Positions 1-6,790 of a stretch of 17,583 nucleotides of DNA are shown here, piece by piece. Origin of the DNA: an uncultured Lachnospiraceae bacterium (GTDB lineage: Bacteria; Bacillota; Clostridia; Lachnospirales; Lachnospiraceae). Made by a program: the position numbers and the translations under genes. Position 1 is the first letter of the stretch. Each line of letters opens with the position of its first letter. The stretch spans positions 74,653 to 92,235 of the forward strand of contig CAJTVT010000006.1 in NCBI GenBank assembly GCA_910580015.1. The letters are read 5' to 3'. The notes under the pieces were generated by a model. The model made no database searches, had not been told where the DNA came from, and saw nothing but the letters and a program-made list of their open reading frames with translations.

Positions 1-1203
1 AATATCCTGCCCAGTCAAAAGACCAGAAACTGTAATCTGTTCTCCAAAAAAATGATTCACAATGGGCACTACCTGTATCTCTACCCTGGGAAAACACCTC
101 ATAAATTCCGTTGTAAGTTCCTGTATGGTGGGAGCTGCTAAAAGTCCTGTGGCAATGGTAAGATGGACACTTGAATCAGGCACCTCACCATTTTTATTCG
201 TATATTTCACCCATTTGTTGGAATCTACTGCTTCCTGCAACGCCTGGCAAAATTCTGTCTGTAAGAGCCTTAACATTCCCACACCATTTTCCAACTGAGG
301 ATATCCGTCATACTGCTCCTCCTTTGGCAGTTCCTGTTCCGCCAACAGATACCATTCATCACTGGCATGGACAAAATGTGTATCTGCCTGCTCCATACAC
401 TGCTCTTGAAATCCATGAATTATACGAAGGACTTCTCTGGCCTCCTCCTTGGTAAAGGGTTCGAGAGGAAACAATCCCTCTCGAAAACGGCTCAGTCCCA
501 CTGGAACCACAGAGACACTCTCCATCACTGGCAGATATCGCATTAAATCTGAAATACTTCTTGCAAGCTCTTCGCCATCATTCACCCCTTTACACAGCAC
601 AATCTGGCCATTCATAGGAATTCTGGCTCTATAAAGCTTGTCCATTTTCTGTAATGCTTCGCCTGCAAAACGGTTATTCAACATCTGACACCGCAGCTTT
701 GGATTCGTAGTCTGTACTGATATATTAATGGGGCCAAGTTTATAATTAATGATCCGTTCTAGATCCTGTTCCTTCATATTAGTAAGAGTCACATAATTCC
801 CTTGAAGGAAGGAAAGCCTGGAATCATCATCTTTAAAATACAAGGTATCACGCATTCCCTTTGGCATCTGATCAATAAAACAAAAGATGCATTTATTATG
901 GCAGGACTTATAATCGTCCATCAGTCCATTTTCAAACTCTATCCCCAAATCATCTTCATACTCTTTCTCAATATCCAACTCCCATTCTTCTCCGCTCTCT
1001 TTGCGGATAACTACTGTCAGATATTCCTCGTTGGTATAATAATGATAATCAAATACATCTTCAATCTCATGGCCATTCACCGACAGCAGCACATCCTTTG
1101 GCTGTACCTCCAATTCCTCTGCAATACTGCCTGGTAGCACTCTGTCTATCACATGCTCTTTCAATCCAAACTCTCCGTTCCTTCTGATTTCACGCGCTTT
1201 CAT
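1..1203 (-). CDS. DUF512 family radical SAM protein, C-terminus cut by window edge
   Basis: The frame is open for 401 codons from ATG at 1203 to the left edge, where it runs out of the window. Residues about 10-60 look like a PDZ-type domain (LPGSIAEELEVQPKDVLLSV). A CxxxCxxC motif at C101, C105 and C108 (KSCHNKCIFCFIDQMPKGM) is the radical-SAM 4Fe-4S site of this family and is followed by the typical YFKDDDSRLSFLQGNYVTLTN stretch (split here as YFKDDDSRLS and FLQGNYVTLTN). The last visible residues, HFFGEQITVSGLLTGQDI, match the conserved DUF512 C-terminal region. Family members are somewhat longer, so only a short tail should be missing. The exact reaction is unknown; in Clostridia the gene commonly sits beside the GTPase gene der, which would lie left of this window. 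AGGG lies just upstream of the ATG, and the gene is 38 nt after the small membrane protein gene, probably sharing its promoter. Confidence 0.93.
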   Translation of the reverse strand, partial: MKAREIRRNGEFGLKEHVIDRVLPGSIAEELEVQPKDVLLSVNGHEIEDVFDYHYYTNEEYLTVVIRKESGEEWELDIEKEYEDDLGIEFENGLMDDYKSCHNKCIFCFIDQMPKGMRDTLYFKDDDSRLSFLQGNYVTLTNMKEQDLERIINYKLGPINISVQTTNPKLRCQMLNNRFAGEALQKMDKLYRARIPMNGQIVLCKGVNDGEELARSISDLMRYLPVMESVSVVPVGLSRFREGLFPLEPFTKEEAREVLRIIHGFQEQCMEQADTHFVHASDEWYLLAEQELPKEEQYDGYPQLENGVGMLRLLQTEFCQALQEAVDSNKWVKYTNKNGEVPDSSVHLTIATGLLAAPTIQELTTEFMRCFPRVEIQVVPIVNHFFGEQITVSGLLTGQDI

Positions 1204-1241
1204 TCCCTGCCCTATGCAATTCCTACTGCACGCTAAGTCTG

Positions 1242-1361
1242 TTATTCTTCATTCTCTTCGTCCGTCACCGCTGCCACTGCTCCAGCTACCGACGCCACCA
1301 CTGCAATGATCACTGCTACCAGGACCACTCCTCCAATCAAAAACACTAACATATGCCTCAT
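1242..1361 (-). CDS. Tiny single-span membrane protein (39 aa)
   Basis: Starting at ATG 1361 the frame encodes 39 residues: a short N-terminus MRHM, one long hydrophobic helix (LVFLIGGVVLVAVIIAVVAS, continuing through VAGAVAAV) and an acidic tail TDEENEE. The frame is open farther upstream to 1583, but a TTTACA-17-TATGAT promoter at 1387-1415 puts the upstream ATG at 1391 inside the -10 box. The ATG at 1361, preceded by AAAAGGATAGG, is therefore the best start (ATG 1352 is the alternative). The product should insert in the membrane as one bitopic helix. I recognise no family. It lies between the LexA-controlled 115-aa gene and the DUF512 gene and is probably co-transcribed with the latter. 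Confidence 0.5.
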   Translation of the reverse strand: MRHMLVFLIGGVVLVAVIIAVVASVAGAVAAVTDEENEE

Positions 1362-1386
1362 CCTATCCTTTTCAATATTTGTCTCT

Positions 1387-1415
1387 ATCATAGCATATCC
1401 AATATCATCTGTAAA
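1387..1415 (-). promoter_or_regulatory. SigA-type promoter for tiny membrane protein / DUF512 gene
   Basis: TTTACA (1410-1415) and TATGAT (1387-1392) are separated by exactly 17 bp on the minus strand. The predicted start point is about 1380, giving a leader of roughly 20 nt to ATG 1361. Confidence 0.6.
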
Positions 1416-1423
1416 CAATCGAT

Positions 1424-1460
1424 TCTGACCACAACATAAGGTAAAACGCCTCTGGTCAGA
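1424..1460 (-). terminator. Inverted repeat after the 115-aa gene, weak terminator candidate
   Basis: TCTGACCA (1424-1431) and TGGTCAGA (1453-1460) form a perfect 8-bp stem 17 nt after the stop codon of the upstream gene. The minus-strand sequence after it (AATCGATTGTTT) has no uninterrupted T-run, so termination would be inefficient. It lies just upstream of the next promoter. Confidence 0.3.
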
Positions 1461-1476
1461 CAAAGCAAACACTCCT

Positions 1477-1824
1477 TCAAGCCTCTTCCTGTCTCTTGGC
1501 AAACAAACGGTTGTTTGCAATATTAATGCAATTCGTAATATAGATATGATAAAAATACTTCTGATATCTGGCTTCAATATCAATCATATCAAACAAGCGA
1601 TTCCCCCTCTCTATTCTGGCCTTCAGCTCCAGTTGAATTCCATCGTTATCCTGTTCCTTGGCACAAATCAGTCCTGTTCCAGAGCCTTCATACGCTCCTC
1701 CCTCCAAGGACAGCACCTGGTAATTCTGCACTACCACCTCCTGCCGCTTGTGTTCCTTAGCGTTCTCTACCCCTATATAAATATCCTTCCCCATATGTTC
1801 TAAAATAATTGCCTCAAACTCCAC
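1477..1824 (-). CDS. Hypothetical 115-aa protein under a LexA-like operator
   Basis: The start is a GTG at 1824, chosen because GGGAGGGAAG lies 5-6 nt upstream; no ATG has comparable support. The protein is soluble and mixed in charge. Its first half looks beta-rich (EFEAIILEHMGKDIYIGVEN) and the second half contains RIERGNRLFDMIDIEARYQKY. No family was recognised and there is no transmembrane segment. The gene has its own consensus promoter overlapping the stop codon of the MrpR-like gene upstream, with a perfect LexA-like palindrome in the leader, so it is probably DNA-damage inducible. Because it directly follows a phage-type repressor gene, an antirepressor or induction role is conceivable, but that is inference. 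It could equally be a host SOS gene unrelated to the cassette. Confidence 0.72.
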   Translation of the reverse strand: MEFEAIILEHMGKDIYIGVENAKEHKRQEVVVQNYQVLSLEGGAYEGSGTGLICAKEQDNDGIQLELKARIERGNRLFDMIDIEARYQKYFYHIYITNCINIANNRLFAKRQEEA

Positions 1825-1842
1825 AATACTTCCCTCCCGTAA

Positions 1843-1856
1843 AGAACGTTCGTTCT
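1843..1856 (-). promoter_or_regulatory. LexA (SOS) box, perfect palindrome
   Basis: AGAACG-TT-CGTTCT is a perfect 6-bp inverted repeat with a 2-bp centre. Read on the minus strand the core is GAAC-GAAC-GTTC, matching the Gram-positive LexA/DinR consensus GAAC-RNRY-GTTY. It lies just downstream of the -10 box, around +5 to +20, where a bound repressor would block transcription. Confidence 0.68.
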
Positions 1857-1867
1857 ACTATGGTGAT

Positions 1868-1896
1868 ATTATATATTGTGAACATCTGTTTGTCAA
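1868..1896 (-). promoter_or_regulatory. Consensus SigA promoter of the 115-aa gene
   Basis: On the minus strand TTGACA (1891-1896) and TATAAT (1868-1873) are both perfect consensus hexamers with a 17-bp spacer. The -35 box overlaps the TGA stop (1893-1895) of the upstream MrpR-like gene. A promoter this strong normally needs a repressor, in line with the LexA-like sites next to it. Confidence 0.82.
1880..1891 (+). promoter_or_regulatory. Second LexA-like half-match inside the promoter spacer
   Basis: GAAC-ATCT-GTTT fits the GAAC-N4-GTTY pattern except for the third spacer base. It falls within the 17-bp spacer of the 115-aa gene promoter, a good operator position. On its own it is weak evidence. 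Confidence 0.35.
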
Positions 1897-2861
1897 CCTC
1901 TTTTTTGAAGAATTTCTCCATACTTTAAAAGAAGACCATAACCTTTAAAATCAAATGAGAAATCCCTACCTGATAAGGAAATGCCATTTTCCCTGAAAAA
2001 CCCTTCCAATTCACGGTTTTTCTGACTCATCCATTTTTTTTCCAATGGATGCTCTGGCAACAAATATGTCAAGATCTCCTCCGATCCAAAATGTTTCACC
2101 AGACGATCCATAATTCCAGACTCATATAGACCAGACGCTGACAAACCCAGAGATTTCATTTTCCTTGAAATGGCATTGGAAAGATACCTGTAATTCTCTC
2201 CACTAAGTGAACGCTGCTGCCCGTAACGAATCAAAGGAAGGATCAAAGCGTCGCTATCCTGATCTAGAGCCAGTCTCCTTTCACCGATTTGCAGATAAGC
2301 GCACTCCCGCAGCATATCAAAGGCTTCCAGCAGTTCCAACGACACAACTAATCTCTGAGCGCCAACCATAAGCACGCGCTTCTCTGTGTCCAAATCAGTC
2401 CTTTTTAATCTAGCTAACTGGGAATAAGATTTCACACCCTCAAAGAGAGACAACGCAATGGCCTTGTAATAGGCCGCTGCCTCATTCTGCGCTTCACAAA
2501 GTTCCACCACATACTCTCTGGAATAGTACGGCACATTTCCATTTGCCGCCGCCATTCGCACCAAATACTCGTAACTGAGAAATTTAGAATTTTCAAAAGG
2601 ATTCTCAAAAATATATTGTCTCTCCACGCACCAGCCATAGAACCGTCTGTATTTACCAAACACCACAGACAGAACAGAGGGCTTATAATGTCCAAATTTT
2701 CTTATAAATAAATCCATCAGATCCTCATCTGTATAATGGACAAAATCCCGCCCATATTCCTCCTCATAACGAAAAGGATCCTGCTTGCGGATATAATTTC
2801 CAATCTTTTGATACTCCAAGGATACCGCCTCAAACTCCTCCAACCGTATTAATGATTCCAT
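1893..2861 (-). CDS. MrpR-like repressor: tyrosine-recombinase fold without catalytic residues
   Basis: The 322-aa frame from ATG 2861 is preceded by AAAGAGG at 6 nt. The open frame reaches 2921, but the promoter (-10 at 2912-2917) makes that start untenable. Residues about 55-95 resemble a phage-integrase core-binding domain (FGKYRRFYGWCVERQYIFENPF). The later part has the fold's landmarks, but the Arg I motif (usually G-L/M-R-x-S-E-L) reads GVKSYSQL at about 141-148. The HxxR box is replaced by GLYESGIMDRL at about 244-254, and no catalytic tyrosine is placed after it. This is the pattern of the SPbeta master repressor MrpR, a recombinase-fold DNA-binding protein without recombinase activity. 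It is transcribed divergently from an RNA polymerase operon, with three repeated operator-like sites in between, which supports a repressor role. A degenerate integrase remains the alternative. Confidence 0.72.
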   Translation of the reverse strand: MESLIRLEEFEAVSLEYQKIGNYIRKQDPFRYEEEYGRDFVHYTDEDLMDLFIRKFGHYKPSVLSVVFGKYRRFYGWCVERQYIFENPFENSKFLSYEYLVRMAAANGNVPYYSREYVVELCEAQNEAAAYYKAIALSLFEGVKSYSQLARLKRTDLDTEKRVLMVGAQRLVVSLELLEAFDMLRECAYLQIGERRLALDQDSDALILPLIRYGQQRSLSGENYRYLSNAISRKMKSLGLSASGLYESGIMDRLVKHFGSEEILTYLLPEHPLEKKWMSQKNRELEGFFRENGISLSGRDFSFDFKGYGLLLKYGEILQKRG

Positions 2862-2883
2862 GAAATACCTCTTTCTACCCGTC

Positions 2884-2899
2884 ATTTTAAATGCATCAC
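2884..2899 (-). promoter_or_regulatory. Operator copy 1 (GTGATGCATTTAAAAT)
   Basis: The minus strand matches the other two copies at 14 of 16 positions. It sits about 6-20 nt downstream of the predicted repressor start point, an autorepression position. Confidence 0.65.
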
Positions 2900-2911
2900 T
2901 CTCTATGGAAT

Positions 2912-2940
2912 ACTGTAGCACAGGGCAAAAAGAAAGTCAA
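2912..2940 (-). promoter_or_regulatory. Promoter of the MrpR-like repressor
   Basis: Minus-strand TTGACT (2935-2940) and TACAGT (2912-2917) are 17 bp apart. The start point would be near 2905, giving a leader of about 45 nt to ATG 2861. Operator copy 1 (2884-2899) lies within that leader just after the start point. Confidence 0.6.
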
Positions 2941-2950
2941 TGAATTTTAT

Positions 2951-2966
2951 GTAATGCATTTAAAAC
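2951..2966 (+). promoter_or_regulatory. Operator copy 2 (GTAATGCATTTAAAAC)
   Basis: Identical over 16 bp to copy 3. It ends 2 bp before the -35 hexamer of the polymerase operon promoter. Confidence 0.72.
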
Positions 2967-2968
2967 TA

Positions 2969-2997
2969 TTGACAACCTCTCGGACCAATGGTATGAT
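2969..2997 (+). promoter_or_regulatory. Promoter of the RNA polymerase operon
   Basis: TTGACA (2969-2974) and TATGAT (2992-2997) with a 17-bp spacer. The predicted start is near 3004, giving a leader of about 115 nt before ATG 3119. It is bracketed by operator copies 2 and 3. Confidence 0.78.
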
Positions 2998-3005
2998 TTT
3001 CCAAA

Positions 3006-3021
3006 GTAATGCATTTAAAAC
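3006..3021 (+). promoter_or_regulatory. Operator copy 3 (GTAATGCATTTAAAAC)
   Basis: Identical to copy 2 and starting 55 bp after it. It covers the region just downstream of the predicted transcription start, so a bound repressor would block escape of host polymerase. Confidence 0.72.
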
Positions 3022-3064
3022 CATAATACGTAATTTCCTTCCCCCAAAATCGTTCTACAAAATC

Positions 3065-3089
3065 TTGACAAAGTGGTACATACACCACT
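3065..3089 (+). promoter_or_regulatory. TTGACA plus AGTGGT...ACCACT inverted repeat in the leader
   Basis: A second TTGACA (3065-3070) is followed directly by a 6-bp inverted repeat, AGTGGT (3072-3077) and ACCACT (3084-3089). TACAAA at 3089-3094, 18 bp after the -35, is a poor -10. It may be a second promoter with its own operator, or a leader hairpin just before the ribosome site of the polymerase gene. Confidence 0.35.
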
Positions 3090-3118
3090 ACAAAAATCAC
3101 AAAAGGAGATACAAACTT

Positions 3119-5740
3119 ATGGAACAAACTGCATTTTCAAATCAAACAACCGATCATACGATTGCTTCTAAGCAGGTGACACTTATCAAACTGCCAATTC
3201 AGAAACTGATGGAAACAAATTTTCAGGTGACGATGGACGCGCAGGAGGAACAAAATTTTCTGATCGCCCAAGGCGATTCTCTGCTTTTTGACCAGATTGA
3301 ACGACTGCGGGGCTCATTTTCACACCATGTCTCAGAATTGATTTTAGTGACAGCAAAAAAATCCCCCAAGACAGACAAGGCCCTAACTCATATTCTGAGC
3401 CATGGATTTTCCTACAACAACACGCGTTATCTTCGCTTTGGAAAATCGGCTTCCCAGAGTAAGGACGGCATCACCGCTTTTGTTTCAGAAGATATTTTTG
3501 ATACCTTGTACCGCATTACCCAGATGGATCTTCCTGTTCAGGAATGCGTCATATCAAAATACGAGGCCCAGCGCTGTCTGGTGTTTAGTTCCTGCACATT
3601 GATCCCCAATTACATACCTAAGATTGTCATAATCGGAGAATATCAAAAGACTTTAAAAGATCAATATATTCGTTATGTGGTAAATCGACAAAAAGATATT
3701 ACAGACCCAGAAACGGGAGAGACCAAGACCATTACCGTTCGAGAGGTGGAAGAAGGCACACAGGATATCCTGCTCTCCCCTTTTGACGGTTGCGGATGCC
3801 ACGAATTGGAATTTGCCCAAAAGATCAGCACAGGTCTGGGCCTCTCCTATACTGCAGCTGGCGCCCAGATTCGTCTGCCCTTCTTAAAAGGGTTTTCTGC
3901 TTATGTGCCTTTCCGTGAAATATTTCAGGAATTGGGTGTCACCCAGATTCAGGACATATATGGCAAATTCCACAACATCGAAGAGATTGACTGTATCTGG
4001 AACATTACTATGTTCAAGGGACATTCCATGTTTGTTGACGCATATGGAACACAAGCCTGGAATACCTATCTTTCGGTGCTAGAAAAATATCATTTTAAAT
4101 TGGGCATCAGCAAATACACCCATTGTCAGGAAGATTTCTCGCTAAAAGCACGCATGAACTTTCAGTACCTACAGTGCCTGGATTTGTGGGATCCAGATTA
4201 CTGTCAGCATACAGCCAAACAGACTCCTTATGACATCCTGTCCCCACAGGCAGAAGGAAAAATCTTAAAACTTGCTCGGTACACAACAGATTTATTTGAA
4301 AAAATCATAAATGGAGAAGAATTTTATTCCCTGATGTTCCTGGGGCTGGCACAGGAGGGACATGCATATGGCAAATATATGGAAGCCGTTCAGATTAATC
4401 GACGTATGTTAAAAGATCCCGCCGTCCGGCAATTTTTATATCGAAAACTAAAACGGCATATCAATGACGCAAAACTTGGAAAAATCTATGCAGACGGCTT
4501 TTACCACACCATTGTCATGGATATGGTTGGGTATCTGGAATATGCAGCCGCAAAAACACCTGTGGGATGCTTGCATGAACAGGAATTTTATGCTCCCACG
4601 CTGCCAGAAGGAGAGGCTCTTTCCTTTCGCTCCCCCTTGGTAGACCCCTCTGAGGTAAACCAAGTGCGCCTAGTCTCCTCGCCAACCTTAGAGCGTTGGT
4701 TTTCCCATTGGAAAGGCCAGGATATTGCCATGCTCAACATGTATGATTTAAGTCTACCACAGCAGGGCGGCGCAGACTGTGACGGGGATGCTGTATTTCT
4801 ATGCTGTGATCCTGCGCTGATGGGAACCCGTATTGCAAAACCCATCATTGTCGATGTTGCAGACAAGGCCACTGCCGCCCGCAAACCCTACACCCAGGAG
4901 AATCTTATTGCCTATGAGATCGCCACACGAGATTCCAGAATTGGGGAAATTACCAACTGTGCCACCAGCATTGAAAATAAACTGCCAAGAAATCAAGAAG
5001 ACACAAAACGCTACGAGGATATGACGTCTCTTTTGCGTATTATCCAGGGTAAGGAAATCGACAGCATCAAAACTGGTATGCGCTGGCATTTGAACAACAG
5101 TCTGCGCTGGCACTTAAAAAAGCTTCCTTGGTTTTTGCTCTACAATTATCCCAAAAAATTAAAATCTTATGAACAGATTCGAGAGAAAAACCGCAATATT
5201 ACTGACCCTGCACTTCGACTCCCTTATCCAGCTTATTTCTCTCCTTCTCCCATGAACCAACTATGCGACTATATCTGCACTTGGGAGAATCGCAAAGTTC
5301 GCTGGGATAACAGCATCACGGACAACCGAGATCTGCTGCTGAATCACAAGTATGCTCTGGAAGATCGTAAGATTTTGCGCAAGATCCGCCATACGGCTAA
5401 TGAATTTAACACGGACCTAAAATCCCTGTTTGCCAAACTTCAGGAGGAACGGACGGAAGCTGATTTTAAAGAACTAACCCTGTTGACAGAATCCTACAAA
5501 CAAAAGCTCCTGGACATGGAAGATATCTCCTCTGAGGAGGAATTGGCAAACTATGTGATCAAAGTCTGTTATTCCAATGTTTCCATTGGCAAACAACTTG
5601 CCTGGTCTGCTTTTGGCGACTATCTTCTGCAAAATCTTAGAGATAATTCCCCAGAGGCGGAAGCATTTTGCATCGAGGAAACACGTCCTGATGAGGGAGG
5701 TATGGAATATCTGGGCAAATATTACAAACTAAAAAAATAG
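3119..5740 (+). CDS. Single-subunit DPBB RNA polymerase (YonO / QDE-1 type)
   Basis: The start is ATG 3119, with AAAAGGAG 10 nt upstream, giving 873 aa. The frame is open farther upstream, but that part spans the promoter and operators. The metal-binding signature of two-barrel RNA polymerases is at 553-557 (GGADCDGDAVFLC, i.e. DxDGD). It is preceded by RSPLVDPSEVN and followed by CCDPALMG, the same order as in eukaryotic RNA-dependent RNA polymerases. The first barrel region has DGCG (223-226) and QIRLPFLKG (250-258), with the R-x4-K spacing seen in QDE-1-like enzymes; K300 lies in TMFKGHSM. The SPbeta protein YonO, a single-chain DNA-dependent RNA polymerase, is the closest functional precedent. 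A DNA-templated enzyme transcribing the downstream genes is the likeliest role; RNA-templated activity cannot be excluded from sequence. It is the first gene of an operon running to about 9076 and sits behind a repressor-controlled promoter. Confidence 0.88.
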   Translation: MEQTAFSNQTTDHTIASKQVTLIKLPIQKLMETNFQVTMDAQEEQNFLIAQGDSLLFDQIERLRGSFSHHVSELILVTAKKSPKTDKALTHILSHGFSYNNTRYLRFGKSASQSKDGITAFVSEDIFDTLYRITQMDLPVQECVISKYEAQRCLVFSSCTLIPNYIPKIVIIGEYQKTLKDQYIRYVVNRQKDITDPETGETKTITVREVEEGTQDILLSPFDGCGCHELEFAQKISTGLGLSYTAAGAQIRLPFLKGFSAYVPFREIFQELGVTQIQDIYGKFHNIEEIDCIWNITMFKGHSMFVDAYGTQAWNTYLSVLEKYHFKLGISKYTHCQEDFSLKARMNFQYLQCLDLWDPDYCQHTAKQTPYDILSPQAEGKILKLARYTTDLFEKIINGEEFYSLMFLGLAQEGHAYGKYMEAVQINRRMLKDPAVRQFLYRKLKRHINDAKLGKIYADGFYHTIVMDMVGYLEYAAAKTPVGCLHEQEFYAPTLPEGEALSFRSPLVDPSEVNQVRLVSSPTLERWFSHWKGQDIAMLNMYDLSLPQQGGADCDGDAVFLCCDPALMGTRIAKPIIVDVADKATAARKPYTQENLIAYEIATRDSRIGEITNCATSIENKLPRNQEDTKRYEDMTSLLRIIQGKEIDSIKTGMRWHLNNSLRWHLKKLPWFLLYNYPKKLKSYEQIREKNRNITDPALRLPYPAYFSPSPMNQLCDYICTWENRKVRWDNSITDNRDLLLNHKYALEDRKILRKIRHTANEFNTDLKSLFAKLQEERTEADFKELTLLTESYKQKLLDMEDISSEEELANYVIKVCYSNVSIGKQLAWSAFGDYLLQNLRDNSPEAEAFCIEETRPDEGGMEYLGKYYKLKK

Positions 5741-5756
5741 AAAAGGAGAACATGCC

Positions 5757-6611
5757 ATGGAATTATATATGTATGAAATTTTAGAAGATTATCAATTTGC
5801 AGAGTCGAACGCACAAAGAGAAGAATTGTTTGCCTCTTTCTGCCAAATGATCTGGGAAAGCCCAAACCAGCGAACCATCGTGGATAAACCTATCACCTTT
5901 CGTGTGAAACGCAGACTCCTTGGCACAGAACTGGGACAAATTTTTTCTTCTTACAGCTCCATCTCCCATCCAGTCTGTCCTACAAGCACGAAGAGCACAG
6001 ATTTTGCCAGTCTGATCCGACAGAAATTAAACAATCTGTACACCCGATACTTTGATGATTCTGTTTGCTGCCGAAAGGAATACCTGAACTTACTGCGCTA
6101 TCCCAAAAAACTGTATTTTCAATGGGAAACCTCTCTGCGGGATGAGACCGTTCCATGGACCTTTTCCCCGCAGGCCCTTGCAACCCATTTAGAGGAACAT
6201 CTTGCAAAAGCCCAGCAGCTAAAGGAAACCTATGCCCGTGAAACCATGCAATTAAGCTGGCAGGAATTTCAGAACGTGGCAGAAAGCTATTTTCGCAGAT
6301 TATTTGAGCATTATAAGCCTTTGGATGAATACCAGAATAGCCAGGAACTTACGCTCTATGCCGGTGCATGGAATGAGGACAACTTCTGCATCCGCTATTT
6401 CTGTCGAGGACTTGATGGTTATTTCAAAAACTATCAAAAAACCTATTATGGATTATACAACGCCAACAGCCGTCGTGGTGTCACTTATGGACGCTGCACC
6501 TGTGGAAACCTCTTTTTACAGAACAGACAACACAACCGCAAGCTCTGTGACAACTGCCGCAAACAGTCCCGAATCCATTCTTACAGTCGCTACAACCAAA
6601 AGCGTGCCTAA
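5757..6611 (+). CDS. Unrecognised protein with C-terminal zinc finger
   Basis: 284 aa, 16 nt after the polymerase stop. ATG 5757 has GGAG 8 nt upstream, better spaced than ATG 5769. The body is mostly helical and rich in aromatic residues (YFRRLFEHYKPLDEYQ). The C-terminus holds a probable treble-clef or zinc-ribbon site, C247-x-C249 and C264-x2-C267 (GRCTCGNLF ... KLCDNC), followed by a strongly basic tail (RKQSRIHSYSRYNQKRA). This type of tail finger is common in small phage and mobile-element proteins and suggests nucleic-acid binding. Tight coupling to the polymerase gene makes a transcription partner, such as a specificity or processivity factor, a reasonable guess, but no homology proves it. 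Confidence 0.82.
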   Translation: MELYMYEILEDYQFAESNAQREELFASFCQMIWESPNQRTIVDKPITFRVKRRLLGTELGQIFSSYSSISHPVCPTSTKSTDFASLIRQKLNNLYTRYFDDSVCCRKEYLNLLRYPKKLYFQWETSLRDETVPWTFSPQALATHLEEHLAKAQQLKETYARETMQLSWQEFQNVAESYFRRLFEHYKPLDEYQNSQELTLYAGAWNEDNFCIRYFCRGLDGYFKNYQKTYYGLYNANSRRGVTYGRCTCGNLFLQNRQHNRKLCDNCRKQSRIHSYSRYNQKRA

Positions 6612-6622
6612 CACTTTGATAA

Positions 6623-6724
6623 ATGATACAGCAATTCCATTTCTACCACACAGTTAAAAATGCCGTAAAGCCTTTTATATCCTGGCTTCAACAGCACTTT
6701 CGCGACTACATGTATACGGAATAG
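6623..6724 (+). CDS. Possible 33-aa ORF between operon genes
   Basis: ATG 6623 to TAG 6722-6724 encodes MIQQFHFYHTVKNAVKPF and then an amphipathic ISWLQQHFRDYMYTE. It fills the otherwise empty space between the zinc-finger gene and the next gene. No Shine-Dalgarno site precedes it (CACTTTGATAA), so expression would need translational coupling 11 nt after the upstream stop. It may be real or chance. Confidence 0.33.
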   Translation: MIQQFHFYHTVKNAVKPFISWLQQHFRDYMYTE

Positions 6725-6731
6725 GATTTCA

Positions 6732-6770
6732 TCCCAAAAGACTCATGCACAAAGCGAGAGCGCTTTGGGA
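6732..6770 (+). other. Overlapping inverted repeats before the 247-aa gene
   Basis: AAAGCG-AGAG-CGCTTT (6751-6766) is a perfect 6-bp hairpin. An outer pair, TCCCAAA (6732-6738) and TTTGGGA (6764-6770), shares TTT with it, so the two stems compete. There is no T-run. It lies just upstream of the AAAGGTGGTG ribosome site and could be a processing or translational control structure, or part of a late promoter. Confidence 0.4.
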
Positions 6771-6790
6771 ACAGAAAGGTGGTGAATAAT

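Noticed and set aside
1362..1583. Long upstream part of the tiny membrane protein frame
   Set aside because: It overlaps the 3' end of the 115-aa gene out of frame and contains the promoter of the small gene.
1546..1803. Plus-strand 85-codon frame
   Set aside because: Antisense to the 115-aa gene, which has promoter, operator and ribosome site.
2862..2921. 20-residue N-terminal extension of the MrpR-like protein from GTG 2921
   Set aside because: It begins upstream of the predicted transcription start and includes operator copy 1; ATG 2861 has a good ribosome site.
2891..3118. 76-residue N-terminal extension of the polymerase frame
   Set aside because: It spans the mapped-by-eye promoter and two operators and has no ribosome site; AAAAGGAG supports ATG 3119.
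6304..6657. 117-codon overlapping plus-strand frame
   Set aside because: Shadow of the zinc-finger gene in another frame; low-complexity Thr/Ala/Val composition.
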